The notes beneath the pieces are model-generated. The model saw nothing but the letters and a program-made list of their open reading frames with translations, ran no database searches and was not told the origin of the DNA. This document shows positions 7,951 through 14,820 of a DNA stretch of 24,736 nt, piece by piece. Source of the stretch: Treponema sp. UBA1233 (GTDB lineage: Bacteria; Spirochaetota; Spirochaetia; Treponematales; Treponemataceae); the NCBI GenBank assembly GCA_002309305.1, contig DBWR01000063.1, positions 92,118 through 116,853 of the forward strand, in the 5' to 3' direction. Position numbers and translations under genes: made by a program. Every line of letters begins with the position of its first letter. Positions within the stretch are counted from its first letter, which is position 1.

Positions 7951-8396
7951 ATCATATCCTCTGCTTCCCTGCAATTTGTCAGTATCCGTTTTAGATATTC
8001 TTCAAACTCCTGTATTTCTTTTACAGAAAAACCTTTGTAAAAAAGTGCATTCTGCTGGTCGGATGCCTTGGGAACTTTTTTCTTGAACATTTCATCCTTG
8101 CCGGTTCTGGAAACAAGCGTCACACGTTTGTCGTCAGGGCTTGGTATTCTTTTTACATAGCCGTCGCGTTCAAGGCGGTTGATTATTCCGGTAAGAGTTG
8201 CTTTGTCCAGGCTTGTCTTTTCCACCAGTTTTTTGATTGGGATGTTGTCTTCATTCCACAAAGCAAAAATAACCCTGCCCCTCGCACCCGCAAGATCTTC
8301 GAGTCCGTTCCTGCTTAACACCGCATTCCACACGCGCTGAGATATCTGATGCACTTGAGAAATAAGGGTTCCACCTTCTGTACGACCGTTTTTCAT
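7947..8396 (-). CDS. MarR-family winged-helix transcriptional regulator
   Basis: The 149-residue protein has the MarR layout: an N-terminal dimer helix (SQVHQISQRVWNAVLSRNGL), a winged helix (about 45-100; IPIKKLVEKTSLDKATLTGIINRLERDGYVKRIPSPDDKRVTLVSRT) with the characteristic D-D-K-R wing, and C-terminal dimer helices. MarR proteins are usually repressors released by small aromatic or oxidising ligands. It is the second gene of its operon: its start overlaps the previous stop (TGATG) and its stop overlaps the MFS start (ATGA). The 18-bp perfect palindrome over the operon promoter is the obvious candidate operator, which implies autoregulation. Confidence 0.92.
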   Translation of the reverse strand: MKNGRTEGGTLISQVHQISQRVWNAVLSRNGLEDLAGARGRVIFALWNEDNIPIKKLVEKTSLDKATLTGIINRLERDGYVKRIPSPDDKRVTLVSRTGKDEMFKKKVPKASDQQNALFYKGFSVKEIQEFEEYLKRILTNCREAEDMI

Positions 8397-8884
8397 CAGC
8401 CTTCCTTTTTTCCTGAGTTTACAGGTTCACCAAAATCATGGATTCCAAAACCACCCCAGCAATGCATGAATTTTGAAGTAAACTTGAGCAATGTATAATC
8501 CGGATCTGTTGGCCCCTTGTGATAATAAATGCGCCAGCCGGACTGCCAGAAATCTTCCTTTACGGCCTGGTCAGTGATTTCTTCGATTGTACCGATTGCA
8601 GAAATTCCCTTGAATTTTTCGGGTATACAGAAATAAACACACACGTTACTGTTTGCACGAATCTGACTGATTTTTCTTGATGAAGTATTTGTCGTAAAAT
8701 AAACTGTGAGTGTTTCTCCTTCTACAGCAATTGCCTTTTCCTTGAGCTTTGGGAATTTCTTGGGATTTGCAAGATTCAAGAGAGCGCGAATTTCTGGGAA
8801 TCCTTCTGTCTCATCTTTTCCAAAAGTCGCAATCTGAGCACTTTCAGAAGCCTGAATTACCTTTACAACATCTTTAATATTCAT
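8396..8884 (-). CDS. Pyridoxamine 5'-phosphate oxidase-like split-barrel flavoprotein
   Basis: The protein has 162 residues with the FMN-binding split-barrel pattern of the PNPOx-like / general stress protein 26 group: AQIATFGKDETEGFPEIRALLNL, TLTVYFTTNTSSRKISQIRANSNVCVYFC, ISAIGTIEEITDQ and the C-terminal LLKFTSKFMHCWGGF. Most relatives bind FMN or F420/haem and reduce or sequester small molecules; a true PdxH role is unlikely because the context is regulatory. It is the first gene of the MarR operon, directly after the operator. GGGAG at 8892-8896 supports the ATG at 8882-8884. It may alter the compound that MarR senses or that the MFS protein exports (inference). Confidence 0.82.
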   Translation of the reverse strand: MNIKDVVKVIQASESAQIATFGKDETEGFPEIRALLNLANPKKFPKLKEKAIAVEGETLTVYFTTNTSSRKISQIRANSNVCVYFCIPEKFKGISAIGTIEEITDQAVKEDFWQSGWRIYYHKGPTDPDYTLLKFTSKFMHCWGGFGIHDFGEPVNSGKKEG

Positions 8885-8903
8885 GTCTCTACTCCCTATA
8901 TAT

Positions 8904-8921
8904 TAGTTTGTATACAAACTA
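8904..8921. promoter_or_regulatory. Perfect 18-bp palindrome, probable MarR operator
   Basis: TAGTTTGTATACAAACTA equals its own reverse complement over all 18 bases. It covers most of the -10 box of the PNPOx-marR-MFS-GGDEF operon and the expected start site. MarR dimers commonly bind palindromes of this size with a TTG...CAA core, so binding here should block transcription. The operator assignment is inference; the palindrome is seen directly. Confidence 0.8.
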
Positions 8922-8946
8922 TATTACAAAAAGCAGCTTCTGGCAA
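8918..8946 (-). promoter_or_regulatory. Sigma70-type promoter of the MarR operon
   Basis: TTGCCA (minus strand, 8941-8946) and TATAGT (8918-8923) are separated by 17 bases. The palindrome shares four of the six -10 bases. The leader to the ATG is about 25-30 bases. Confidence 0.7.
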
Positions 8947-8962
8947 GAGGTTTCTTCAAAAA

Positions 8963-9496
8963 TTATACTTCGTTATTTCCTATTTTTATAATTTCAAAAA
9001 GGTCATCATATTTTTCGCCTTGATAAAACTCTATACAAATAATGCCCTCCAAATCAGGGTTTATCAAATTGGTTTTATAGTAAGTGATAATCATTCTGTA
9101 TTTACTGTCTTCATAATTCGGATACCAAATAAAACAGCACCTAGACCATTCTTCTATTATTCCACGTTCCCAATGCATTCCCTCAAAACCATTGTCAATT
9201 TGATATTCCTTTATATTTATTCTGTTAACTGAATCAATAAGTATTTTTATCTGGCCGTCAATATCGGGTATTTCGGACAAAGACTGCTTTGAAAAAAGAT
9301 TCTTTATTTTATCAACATCCTTTTCCTTTATGCCTTCAATTACTTTTTTTGCAATTCTTTTATTCTCCATGGTTTCTGAAATCGGTAACATGTCAAGTAA
9401 TCTGATTCGCGAAGTTTTATCAGCTTTATTCTTGGAACAGGATATAGTAGTAAATGCGAGCATGATAATAAAGCAAAAAAGTATTCCTTTTTTCAT
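8963..9496 (-). CDS. Small lipoprotein of unknown function (DUF5104-like)
   Basis: The protein has 177 residues with a lipoprotein signal ending FTTISC (Cys20) and is then mostly soluble. A helical block (NKRIAKKVIEGIKEKDVDKIKNLFSKQSL) is followed by a probable NTF2-like beta part rich in Trp and Tyr (EGMHWERGIIEEWSRCCFIWYPNYED). This pattern, including the count-down helix before an SnoaL-like sheet, recalls the Firmicute/spirochaete DUF5104 lipoproteins; I hold that name loosely. It lies 4 bases after the neighbouring exported-protein gene, so the two are probably co-transcribed. GGAG sits 9 bases before the ATG. It is in the AT-rich patch. The role is unknown. Confidence 0.72.
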   Translation of the reverse strand: MKKGILFCFIIMLAFTTISCSKNKADKTSRIRLLDMLPISETMENKRIAKKVIEGIKEKDVDKIKNLFSKQSLSEIPDIDGQIKILIDSVNRINIKEYQIDNGFEGMHWERGIIEEWSRCCFIWYPNYEDSKYRMIITYYKTNLINPDLEGIICIEFYQGEKYDDLFEIIKIGNNEV

Positions 9497-9500
9497 TCGT

Positions 9501-9875
9501 TTACTCCGCCTTTTTTATTTTCTTCACCTTATGGTTAATTAGATTTAAATCAAAAATATCATCATTTTCATTATAAATTCGCATTGTATCATTATCAACT
9601 AATTCTGTTTGCTTAATAAAGACCCATTGAACATCTCTTTCCGTAAATGGATTATACCACACTGAATAAACTGATATTATTTCCTTTATTTTTGAATCAG
9701 TTACTGATTTGATTATTATTTGTCCCTTTCCCTTAAAAAATCCATCTGAATAATTTACAATGTATTCGTATCCATTATGGATTATTGACGGAACTTCTGG
9801 GGCCGGAGTTCTTTTTGCATATATTAATGAAAATGAGAATAAAAAGATGCATAATATTATAGTTTTCTTTTTCAT
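9501..9875 (-). CDS. Small exported protein of unknown function
   Basis: From the ATG at 9873-9875 this gives 124 residues with a Sec signal (MKKKTIILCIFLFSFSLIYA, cut after Ala20) and a small beta-rich mature part (GYEYIVNYSDGFFKGKGQIII, YSVWYNPFTERDVQWVFIKQTELV). The open frame continues 78 bases further upstream, but that extension is Cys/Trp-rich, has no signal sense and lacks a ribosome site; AGGGA precedes the chosen start. I do not recognise the family. A lipoprotein gene follows 4 bases downstream, so these two are likely secreted or envelope partners. Confidence 0.65.
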   Translation of the reverse strand: MKKKTIILCIFLFSFSLIYAKRTPAPEVPSIIHNGYEYIVNYSDGFFKGKGQIIIKSVTDSKIKEIISVYSVWYNPFTERDVQWVFIKQTELVDNDTMRIYNENDDIFDLNLINHKVKKIKKAE

Positions 9876-9973
9876 TATTTCTTTCCCTAACCAAAGCCCC
9901 CTGCAAAGGTGACAACAAAAAACAGGATATCCTATATTCCAATGATAACACAATCCACAGATTATTCAAGAGT

Positions 9974-10003
9974 TTTATGCGTAAAGGTCCTTCGTTTTGT
10001 CAA
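9974..10003 (-). promoter_or_regulatory. Possible promoter for the 9875-8963 gene pair
   Basis: TTGACA (minus strand, 9998-10003) is followed after 18 bases by CATAAA (9974-9979). The -35 is perfect but the -10 is weak. Confidence 0.35.
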
Positions 10004-10018
10004 ATTTGAATAAATCCT

Positions 10019-10816
10019 TTAATAATCGCTAATTGATGTAATGTTAAAAACAAAATCCTTAATTTTAAATATTCCATCTTTCTTAACTAAGTGGAATACA
10101 TGATTTTCTTCCGAATTTATAGTGTTTCCTCCAAATTTTCCCCATCCAATTTTTTCATATTCTTCTAAAGCTTTTTGTTCATATCTTTCTAAATCTTCCT
10201 CATTTATACAAATATCATCGTAGTATTTAAAATACATTTTTTTTGTAAAATCTAAACTCCTATTAGCATAAAACCAATGGCTCGCTTCTGCTCGTACCAG
10301 GCATGTGCATTCTGTGTCATCAATTGAAATTATTGATATGTCGTTAATCTTAATTGTTTTGCCCGTATTAAGAAACCTGTCTGGTTGCTGGGATGCTTTA
10401 GTATGTAAATTTGAAATGATATTCTGCCAAATTTCATCTTCAGAAAAGATTTTATGAAATATTTCTGTTAATTCATCACTTGGTGTATAGTCAAAATCAA
10501 AAATATTAAAATTATATTCCTTATCCAAAACTTTTATTGTTTCATAAAATAATTTAACTTGGTCTTCAGGAGTTGGTTTTTCCAAATCCATTTTTTTTAA
10601 TTTGTCATAAAATGGTTTAAAATATTCTTTTACTTCTGGATTGTTAAAATTTAATCTTTCATTTATTTCTTCAACAGTTATCATTTCATTTTCAACAGAA
10701 TTCTTAGATGTTTTTTCAGCTGAAATAAAATTACTATTATCTTTATTGTTTTTGCATGAAATAATTGGAGAAAAAAATAAAATAGAAAAAAGAAAAAGTT
10801 TTGTTAAATCTTTCAT
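10019..10816 (-). CDS. Lipoprotein of unknown function
   Basis: The 265-residue protein begins with a lipoprotein-type signal ending SPIISC (Cys21), then a low-complexity Lys/Asn/Ser linker and a mostly helical acidic region (ITVEEINERLNFNNPEVKEYFKPFYDKLKKM). A mixed C-terminal part follows that resembles small NTF2-like modules (EASHWFYANRSLDFTKKMYFKYYDD ... HVFHLVKKDGIFKIKDFVF). No named family is recognised. Codon use is strongly AT-biased (8 G or C in the 60 bases 10501-10560). Its start abuts the stop of the upstream four-helix membrane gene (no gap), so it is co-transcribed with it. Envelope location is predicted; function is unknown. Confidence 0.7.
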   Translation of the reverse strand: MKDLTKLFLFSILFFSPIISCKNNKDNSNFISAEKTSKNSVENEMITVEEINERLNFNNPEVKEYFKPFYDKLKKMDLEKPTPEDQVKLFYETIKVLDKEYNFNIFDFDYTPSDELTEIFHKIFSEDEIWQNIISNLHTKASQQPDRFLNTGKTIKINDISIISIDDTECTCLVRAEASHWFYANRSLDFTKKMYFKYYDDICINEEDLERYEQKALEEYEKIGWGKFGGNTINSEENHVFHLVKKDGIFKIKDFVFNITSISDY

Positions 10817-11314
10817 TTATTTCTCTAACTCCTGTTTATTATTTCTGTTTTTGTTCAATTTATTTTTTAAACTGAAAAATGAGTAAAGAAAGATTATTAA
10901 TGAGTCTGGAAGGAAAAGAAATCCGAATCCAGCTTCGCCAGGTGCCTTATGTATTGCAATTATTATTTGAACGAAATATAAAACAGACAAAACAAGCATT
11001 ATTGCGTCAAATAAAAGTGTAATAATTTTAAGCACCTTGTTTTTCTTTATTAAATATAAAATGTCAAAGAATAAATAGAAAAAAGCAAATGTAGTCGTAG
11101 AAATTGCTACGAACGAATTTACATTTATTTTATTCCAGCCATGTTTCAAGAATATCTCTAATTTATATTTTATAGAGAGTTGGATTATCACCTGTTCAAA
11201 AATAAAATTCATCAGGTATAAAACTAAAATCAAAACAAGATATTTAAGGATTGTTAAAAAAATCTGTTTGCCGGAAAAATGGTGTTTGTTATTTTCTACT
11301 GCTTTGTCTTTCAT
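10817..11314 (-). CDS. Four-helix membrane protein of unknown function
   Basis: The 165-residue protein has four predicted membrane helices at about 18-40, 67-89, 94-120 and 129-149. The N-terminus is basic (MKDKAVENNKHHFSGK) and the C-terminal tail very polar (KNKLNKNRNNKQELEK). No catalytic motif or family name is evident. GAGGTAA precedes the ATG at 11312-11314. It starts 14 bases after the APH-like kinase stop and abuts the lipoprotein gene, so all three could share a transcript, although the sharp composition change at about 11320 suggests that this pair arrived separately. An immunity-type or envelope partner for the lipoprotein is conceivable but not shown. Confidence 0.65.
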   Translation of the reverse strand: MKDKAVENNKHHFSGKQIFLTILKYLVLILVLYLMNFIFEQVIIQLSIKYKLEIFLKHGWNKINVNSFVAISTTTFAFFYLFFDILYLIKKNKVLKIITLLFDAIMLVLSVLYFVQIIIAIHKAPGEAGFGFLFLPDSLIIFLYSFFSLKNKLNKNRNNKQELEK

Positions 11315-11328
11315 ATTTACCTCTACTA

Positions 11329-12135
11329 TTAAAACAACTCATCCAGCAAAATGTAAAACTTGTGTTTTTCCTTATTTGGCTCAATGCCCAGTTCTTCAAA
11401 AAGCATGTCGGGATTTACGTCTGGGTAAACCTTGCCGCCAAAGGTTCCATCAACATTATGCTTTAAACTCCGGTAACACAAGGCTAGGTCGCGCCATTTG
11501 TCGCCAATTCCAGTGTCACCCAAATCTATAAAGCCGCTGATTTTTCCATTCTGAGCAAAAATGTTAGGGAGACATAAATCTCCGTGCGAGAGGACAGGCT
11601 CATAGACAGGACGGTTTTCTTCCAGCCACTTGAGCAGGGCCTCCGGATTTTCAAAGCTGCCTTCGCCAAAGGTTTCGGGTTCTGCATTTTCCAAGTCTAC
11701 AAGATTGTTTTCCACACGGTATTTTGCTTGTTCAAGTTCGGTATCCATTGTCCTTTCGTATGGGCAGCCTGAGACATCAACACTCCATAGCATTTTAAAA
11801 GCGTCAGCCAGCAGCCTGCATAATTCACGCGGATGCTCAAGATAATATTCATCACACAGCATTTTCCCCTGTATGCGGCTCATAAGAAGGTATTGTTTTT
11901 TATCGTCACTCTCATAGGCAAGAACTTCCGGCACAGGGATTTTTCCTTTTAGCCAGCGCATAACCTGTACGTTCAAATCATTTTTCTTGCGCACTGCCTC
12001 GTCTTCTGCCACCAGAATTTTCAAGACACAATCATCAAACAGAAAAACCGTGGAGTCAGACTTTCCTATGTCATCACTTGTGTATTGTTTTCCTGTTATC
12101 AGTTTCTGTATGTTTTCCGGTATGGAATCAAGCAT
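11329..12135 (-). CDS. APH(3')-type aminoglycoside phosphotransferase homologue
   Basis: The 268-residue kinase matches the APH(3') family along its length: ATP-binding Lys39 (DDCVLKI), IPVPEVLAYE, LLMSRIQGKMLCDE, then the catalytic block VLSHGDLCLPNIF with Asp186 and Asn191, the metal-binding SGFIDLGDTGIGDKWRDLALCYRS (Asp204) and the end FYILLDELF. From my memory of the family, APH(3')-IIIa (264 residues) ends in the same YILLDELF and has SHGDLGDSNIF and SGFIDLGRSGRADKW. Such enzymes use ATP to phosphorylate the 3'-hydroxyl of kanamycin or neomycin. This copy is clearly divergent, so its real substrate is untested. It begins 2 bases after a GNAT gene. Confidence 0.85.
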   Translation of the reverse strand: MLDSIPENIQKLITGKQYTSDDIGKSDSTVFLFDDCVLKILVAEDEAVRKKNDLNVQVMRWLKGKIPVPEVLAYESDDKKQYLLMSRIQGKMLCDEYYLEHPRELCRLLADAFKMLWSVDVSGCPYERTMDTELEQAKYRVENNLVDLENAEPETFGEGSFENPEALLKWLEENRPVYEPVLSHGDLCLPNIFAQNGKISGFIDLGDTGIGDKWRDLALCYRSLKHNVDGTFGGKVYPDVNPDMLFEELGIEPNKEKHKFYILLDELF

Positions 12136-12137
12136 TT

Positions 12138-12707
12138 TTAACCTCTCGACTTATAAACCCAATAACCGTTGAATGCTACACCATCTTTAGCAACAAGAAG
12201 GGCATCCGTCTTTTCAAAACCGAACTTCTTTGCGGCTCCCATTCGTTCAATTGCATAAATCGGAACTTTGGTTACAACTTGCCTGCATTCAAACATTTCA
12301 AAAATGTGGGGAACGATGAGCGACATGATTTCTTCCAGGACATCAGACCTTTCATAACTGCTTCCCACATCAAGCCGAAGGACGCCGCTTTCATTAAACG
12401 CATCTTCCGAAAGCCTCTTGAATGATTCAATTGTACCAATTACTTTTTTGTTCGGCTTATCAATAATTGCCCAGCGTACAAACCATTTTTCTTTATATGA
12501 AGAAAGCCAGAAATCCATGGCCTTATCCATCTGCTCTTTTGTATGATAATAAAAATTGTCACCATCACAATTATCGCTGTTAAAAAACGGAAGAGCATTT
12601 TTATCGCCATAAACTTCAATTAAATCTTCTGCATCAGACTTTTCCACAAAGCGCAAAAGCCATCTGTCGTTTTCAAAAACCGGTACTGAATCATAAATGT
12701 TTGACAT
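12138..12707 (-). CDS. GNAT acetyltransferase, RimJ/RimL-like
   Basis: The 189-residue protein has GNAT features: an N-terminal WLLRFVEKSDAEDLIEVYGDKNAL, a central strand WFVRWAIIDKPNKKVIGTIESF, and a C-terminal IERMGAAKKFGFEKTDALL, which is the usual AA-x-x-x-GF motif of ribosomal-protein or antibiotic N-acetyltransferases. The acetyl-CoA pyrophosphate loop (normally Q/RxxGxG/A) is replaced by a poor SSYERSDVLEEIM, so CoA binding is less typical. Its substrate is unknown. The gene has its own AAGGAG ribosome site and is 2 bases upstream of the APH-type kinase. The pair GNAT + APH resembles an antibiotic-modifying couple, but that is inference. Confidence 0.8.
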   Translation of the reverse strand: MSNIYDSVPVFENDRWLLRFVEKSDAEDLIEVYGDKNALPFFNSDNCDGDNFYYHTKEQMDKAMDFWLSSYKEKWFVRWAIIDKPNKKVIGTIESFKRLSEDAFNESGVLRLDVGSSYERSDVLEEIMSLIVPHIFEMFECRQVVTKVPIYAIERMGAAKKFGFEKTDALLVAKDGVAFNGYWVYKSRG

Positions 12708-12819
12708 CTTTTTCTCCTTTCTGAATTATATCAATTATCTTGTAATCCATGTCATTTTATTTTGCTGCCACAATTTATAAAAAAATGATAGCAAAATTTC
12801 ATGCCATTGTCCACGTGTA

Positions 12820-13656
12820 CTATTGAATTGGGTTTTTCAAATATTCAACAGATTTTTCCAGGGCCGCTACAGTTTTTGTTTCAAGCACACATCTTGCATT
12901 GCATGATTCTGCCAGCTTAAGGCGATCATCAAGGTCGATTTCTCCGTCACCCAAAGCCAGATGATTTTTTGGCGGATTTTCTGAACCGTCATGAATATGA
13001 AAATGAATGAGCCGGTCAACATGTGATTTTATAAACGACACGTCTTTTTCACCGATTGCCTTTGAATGTCCTATGTCCCAGGTCAGCGCAAAGAAAGGGC
13101 TTTCCAGAAGGAATTCAATTGATTTCTTTTCGTAATCCCTAAAGCCATCTGTATTTTCTACTACAATCTTTATGTCTGATTCTCCAATCCACTTTTCACA
13201 GCATTTCCTGAATCGCTCAAATGATTTCATATACGTATCAAAATCACGTTCATACATCTGGACCTTTTTATCCGGCAGGGTGATGTAGATTCCATGATGC
13301 ATGTGCATGTTGACTGTAAGGGGTTGAGTCGGATTGCCATATTTGTCTCGCAGGGGAAGAAGCTTTTTTGCAACTTCAATAGTACGTCGGACTGTCTCAA
13401 GATATGAGTCTGTTACAAGGGAATTGAAGTCTGCGATATTCAGGTTCTCATCAAGATGAATCGTGTAATAAATCTGGGCCTGTTCTGCGGCTTTGATAAA
13501 TGTTTCCGTCTGCTCAAGTTGTTCAAGCTGGTATTCCGGAAAGTTCATGTTCAACTCGATGAATTTGAGGCCTAACCTTTTGCACAAAGCGATGTTGTCA
13601 TCAAGTGTTTTATTTTCTATTAAAGTAGGCATTCCAAACTGCATGTCATTTATCAT
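12820..13656 (-). CDS. TIM-barrel sugar isomerase/endonuclease IV-like protein
   Basis: The 278-residue protein belongs to the AP-endonuclease-2 / xylose-isomerase-like barrel fold. Candidate divalent-metal ligands appear at the ends of successive strands: FIELN (Glu34), TIHLDE (His67), NMHMHHG (118-121), VVENTDGF (Glu167), LTWDIGHSKA (Asp194, His197), HFHIHDGS (His220/His222, Asp223) and CVLETK (Glu259). LGDGEID (235-241) is typical of sugar isomerases and epimerases. Relatives include IolE/IolI, L-ribulose 5-phosphate 3-epimerase and hydroxypyruvate isomerase; the substrate is not readable. It is the last gene of the five-gene operon: its ATG overlaps the kinase stop (ATGA). Together with the kinase this suggests phosphorylation plus isomerisation of one metabolite (inference). 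Confidence 0.82.
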   Translation of the reverse strand: MINDMQFGMPTLIENKTLDDNIALCKRLGLKFIELNMNFPEYQLEQLEQTETFIKAAEQAQIYYTIHLDENLNIADFNSLVTDSYLETVRRTIEVAKKLLPLRDKYGNPTQPLTVNMHMHHGIYITLPDKKVQMYERDFDTYMKSFERFRKCCEKWIGESDIKIVVENTDGFRDYEKKSIEFLLESPFFALTWDIGHSKAIGEKDVSFIKSHVDRLIHFHIHDGSENPPKNHLALGDGEIDLDDRLKLAESCNARCVLETKTVAALEKSVEYLKNPIQ

Positions 13657-14363
13657 TTTTCATGGCTCCTTAAAATTGTGCAAGCTTTTACCGCATCAAA
13701 GAAATCGTCTTCACCAATGCCAAGGGAAAGGATATCCGGCCATACCGCTGCCTTATAATATTCAACTGCCTCTTTTGCAAACTCATCAAAAATCACATAA
13801 GTCCGGGCATAATCGAAAACTGGCGGGGCAAGTCGGGCGTTCATCCAGTCGATGATTGTGTATTTAATTTTATCTGCAATGAGTTCGGCATCATTTGGAA
13901 TCATGATGTTAAGAAAATGCATGTCCAGATGGCAGATGCAGCTTTTATATTTTTGAGAAAGACGATCGATAATTGGAAGCACTTGTAATTTTTCTTCATC
14001 TGTAAGCACAAGTCCTGCTGTTGCACTAAGCGATGGAATTGTCGTGTCACTTGAATCTGCCTCATGTACAAAACGGAATGCACGGGAAAGAAGCAAAAAG
14101 CCCTGTTCAGGATTCTTTGGAACGGATTTTTCAAGTTGGTCTCCTTCTACCAAATCCATCTTGATTATGTGGGGGTCATCAGTGTCGTAGTATTTTACAT
14201 CGCATAGGCATGCCTTGTTTACTGCCTGCTGCTGCTGTTTTTCAAAATCGATCCATTCTGCTGGATATGATTCCTTATAAACCTTGTATGCAAAACCGTG
14301 ATACAAAAGCACCTCTGCCTGCGCACCCTTTCCGATAACTTTTTGAGTTCCGTCGAATGTCAT
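13653..14363 (-). CDS. Kinase-fold phosphotransferase (TIGR02172-like)
   Basis: The 236-residue protein keeps the protein-kinase/APH fold: Gly-rich loop VIGKGAQAEVLLY (9-21), Lys27 in AYKVYKE, catalytic HLDMHFLNIM (145-154; Asp147, Asn152) and metal Asp172 in TIIDWMNA (the DFG equivalent). It ends with an FDYART-type helix. The length and the GKGAxAEV ... HxDxHxxN layout match the small APH-like family TIGR02172, first described as a Fibrobacter succinogenes paralogous family; I am moderately sure of that name. Its substrate may be a sugar, an antibiotic or a protein. The gene lies 10 bases after a GNAT and its TGA overlaps the TIM-barrel ATG. GAGG precedes the ATG at 14363. Confidence 0.8.
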   Translation of the reverse strand: MTFDGTQKVIGKGAQAEVLLYHGFAYKVYKESYPAEWIDFEKQQQQAVNKACLCDVKYYDTDDPHIIKMDLVEGDQLEKSVPKNPEQGFLLLSRAFRFVHEADSSDTTIPSLSATAGLVLTDEEKLQVLPIIDRLSQKYKSCICHLDMHFLNIMIPNDAELIADKIKYTIIDWMNARLAPPVFDYARTYVIFDEFAKEAVEYYKAAVWPDILSLGIGEDDFFDAVKACTILRSHEK

Positions 14364-14373
14364 ATTTCAATCC

Positions 14374-14820
14374 TCACTTTGACAATTCAAATTCAATTTC
14401 ATCAAGATTTTCTGTTATAGCTTGACGGCGGCCCGTTTCTGTAAAACCGAATCTTTTGTAAAGTCGTGCGGCATTCACATTGTTTTCCAAAATCCACAGA
14501 GTAGGTTTTCCAATGCATTTTTGGCATGCATATTTCAAAAGTTCTGTCCCGTAACCCTTGTTCTGCATCTGTGGAAGCACGTAAAGGTCTTCAATCAGAT
14601 TATCCTTTACAGACACAATCCCAACAGGCTCTCCATCCAAAAGCATGAAAATCTCGTATGCGTCATTTAGTTTGTCCAAAAGATATTTTCTCTGATGCTC
14701 AATACTATGCAGCTCTACAAATTCCTTTTCGCAAAACGAACGGTGCGAGTCCTGCCAGGAAATTGAATGTATTCTTGCGGCATCATCAATGTTGTTTTCG
14801 TCAACTTGGATTATCATCAT
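14374..14820 (-). CDS. GNAT acetyltransferase
   Basis: This is a compact GNAT of 148 residues. It has an N-terminal DDAARIHSISWQDSHRSF, typical of the YobR/phosphinothricin-type clade. The CoA loop is near-canonical in DLYVLPQMQNKGYGTELLKYA (Q-N-K-G-Y-G), followed by LWILENNVNAARLYKRFGF (N-x-x-A-x-x-x-Y-x-x-x-GF). Acetyl-CoA-dependent N-acetylation of a small amine or peptide is expected. Two ATG codons adjoin (14818-14820 and 14815-14817); the first overlaps the upstream TGA as ATGA and follows GGAGGAAAC. It is the third gene of the operon; the kinase-fold gene begins 10 bases on. A sound GNAT; substrate unknown. Confidence 0.9.
   Translation of the reverse strand: MMIIQVDENNIDDAARIHSISWQDSHRSFCEKEFVELHSIEHQRKYLLDKLNDAYEIFMLLDGEPVGIVSVKDNLIEDLYVLPQMQNKGYGTELLKYACQKCIGKPTLWILENNVNAARLYKRFGFTETGRRQAITENLDEIEFELSK

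Noticed and set aside
7951..7974. Longer MFS protein from the TTG at 7974
   Set aside because: The extra 8 residues lie inside marR; the ATGA overlap with an AGAGG just upstream is a stronger start.
12751..12802. Terminator after the TIM-barrel gene
   Set aside because: An 8-base inverted repeat (ATTTTGCT/AGCAAAAT) exists but its loop is over 20 bases and the stem is AT-rich.
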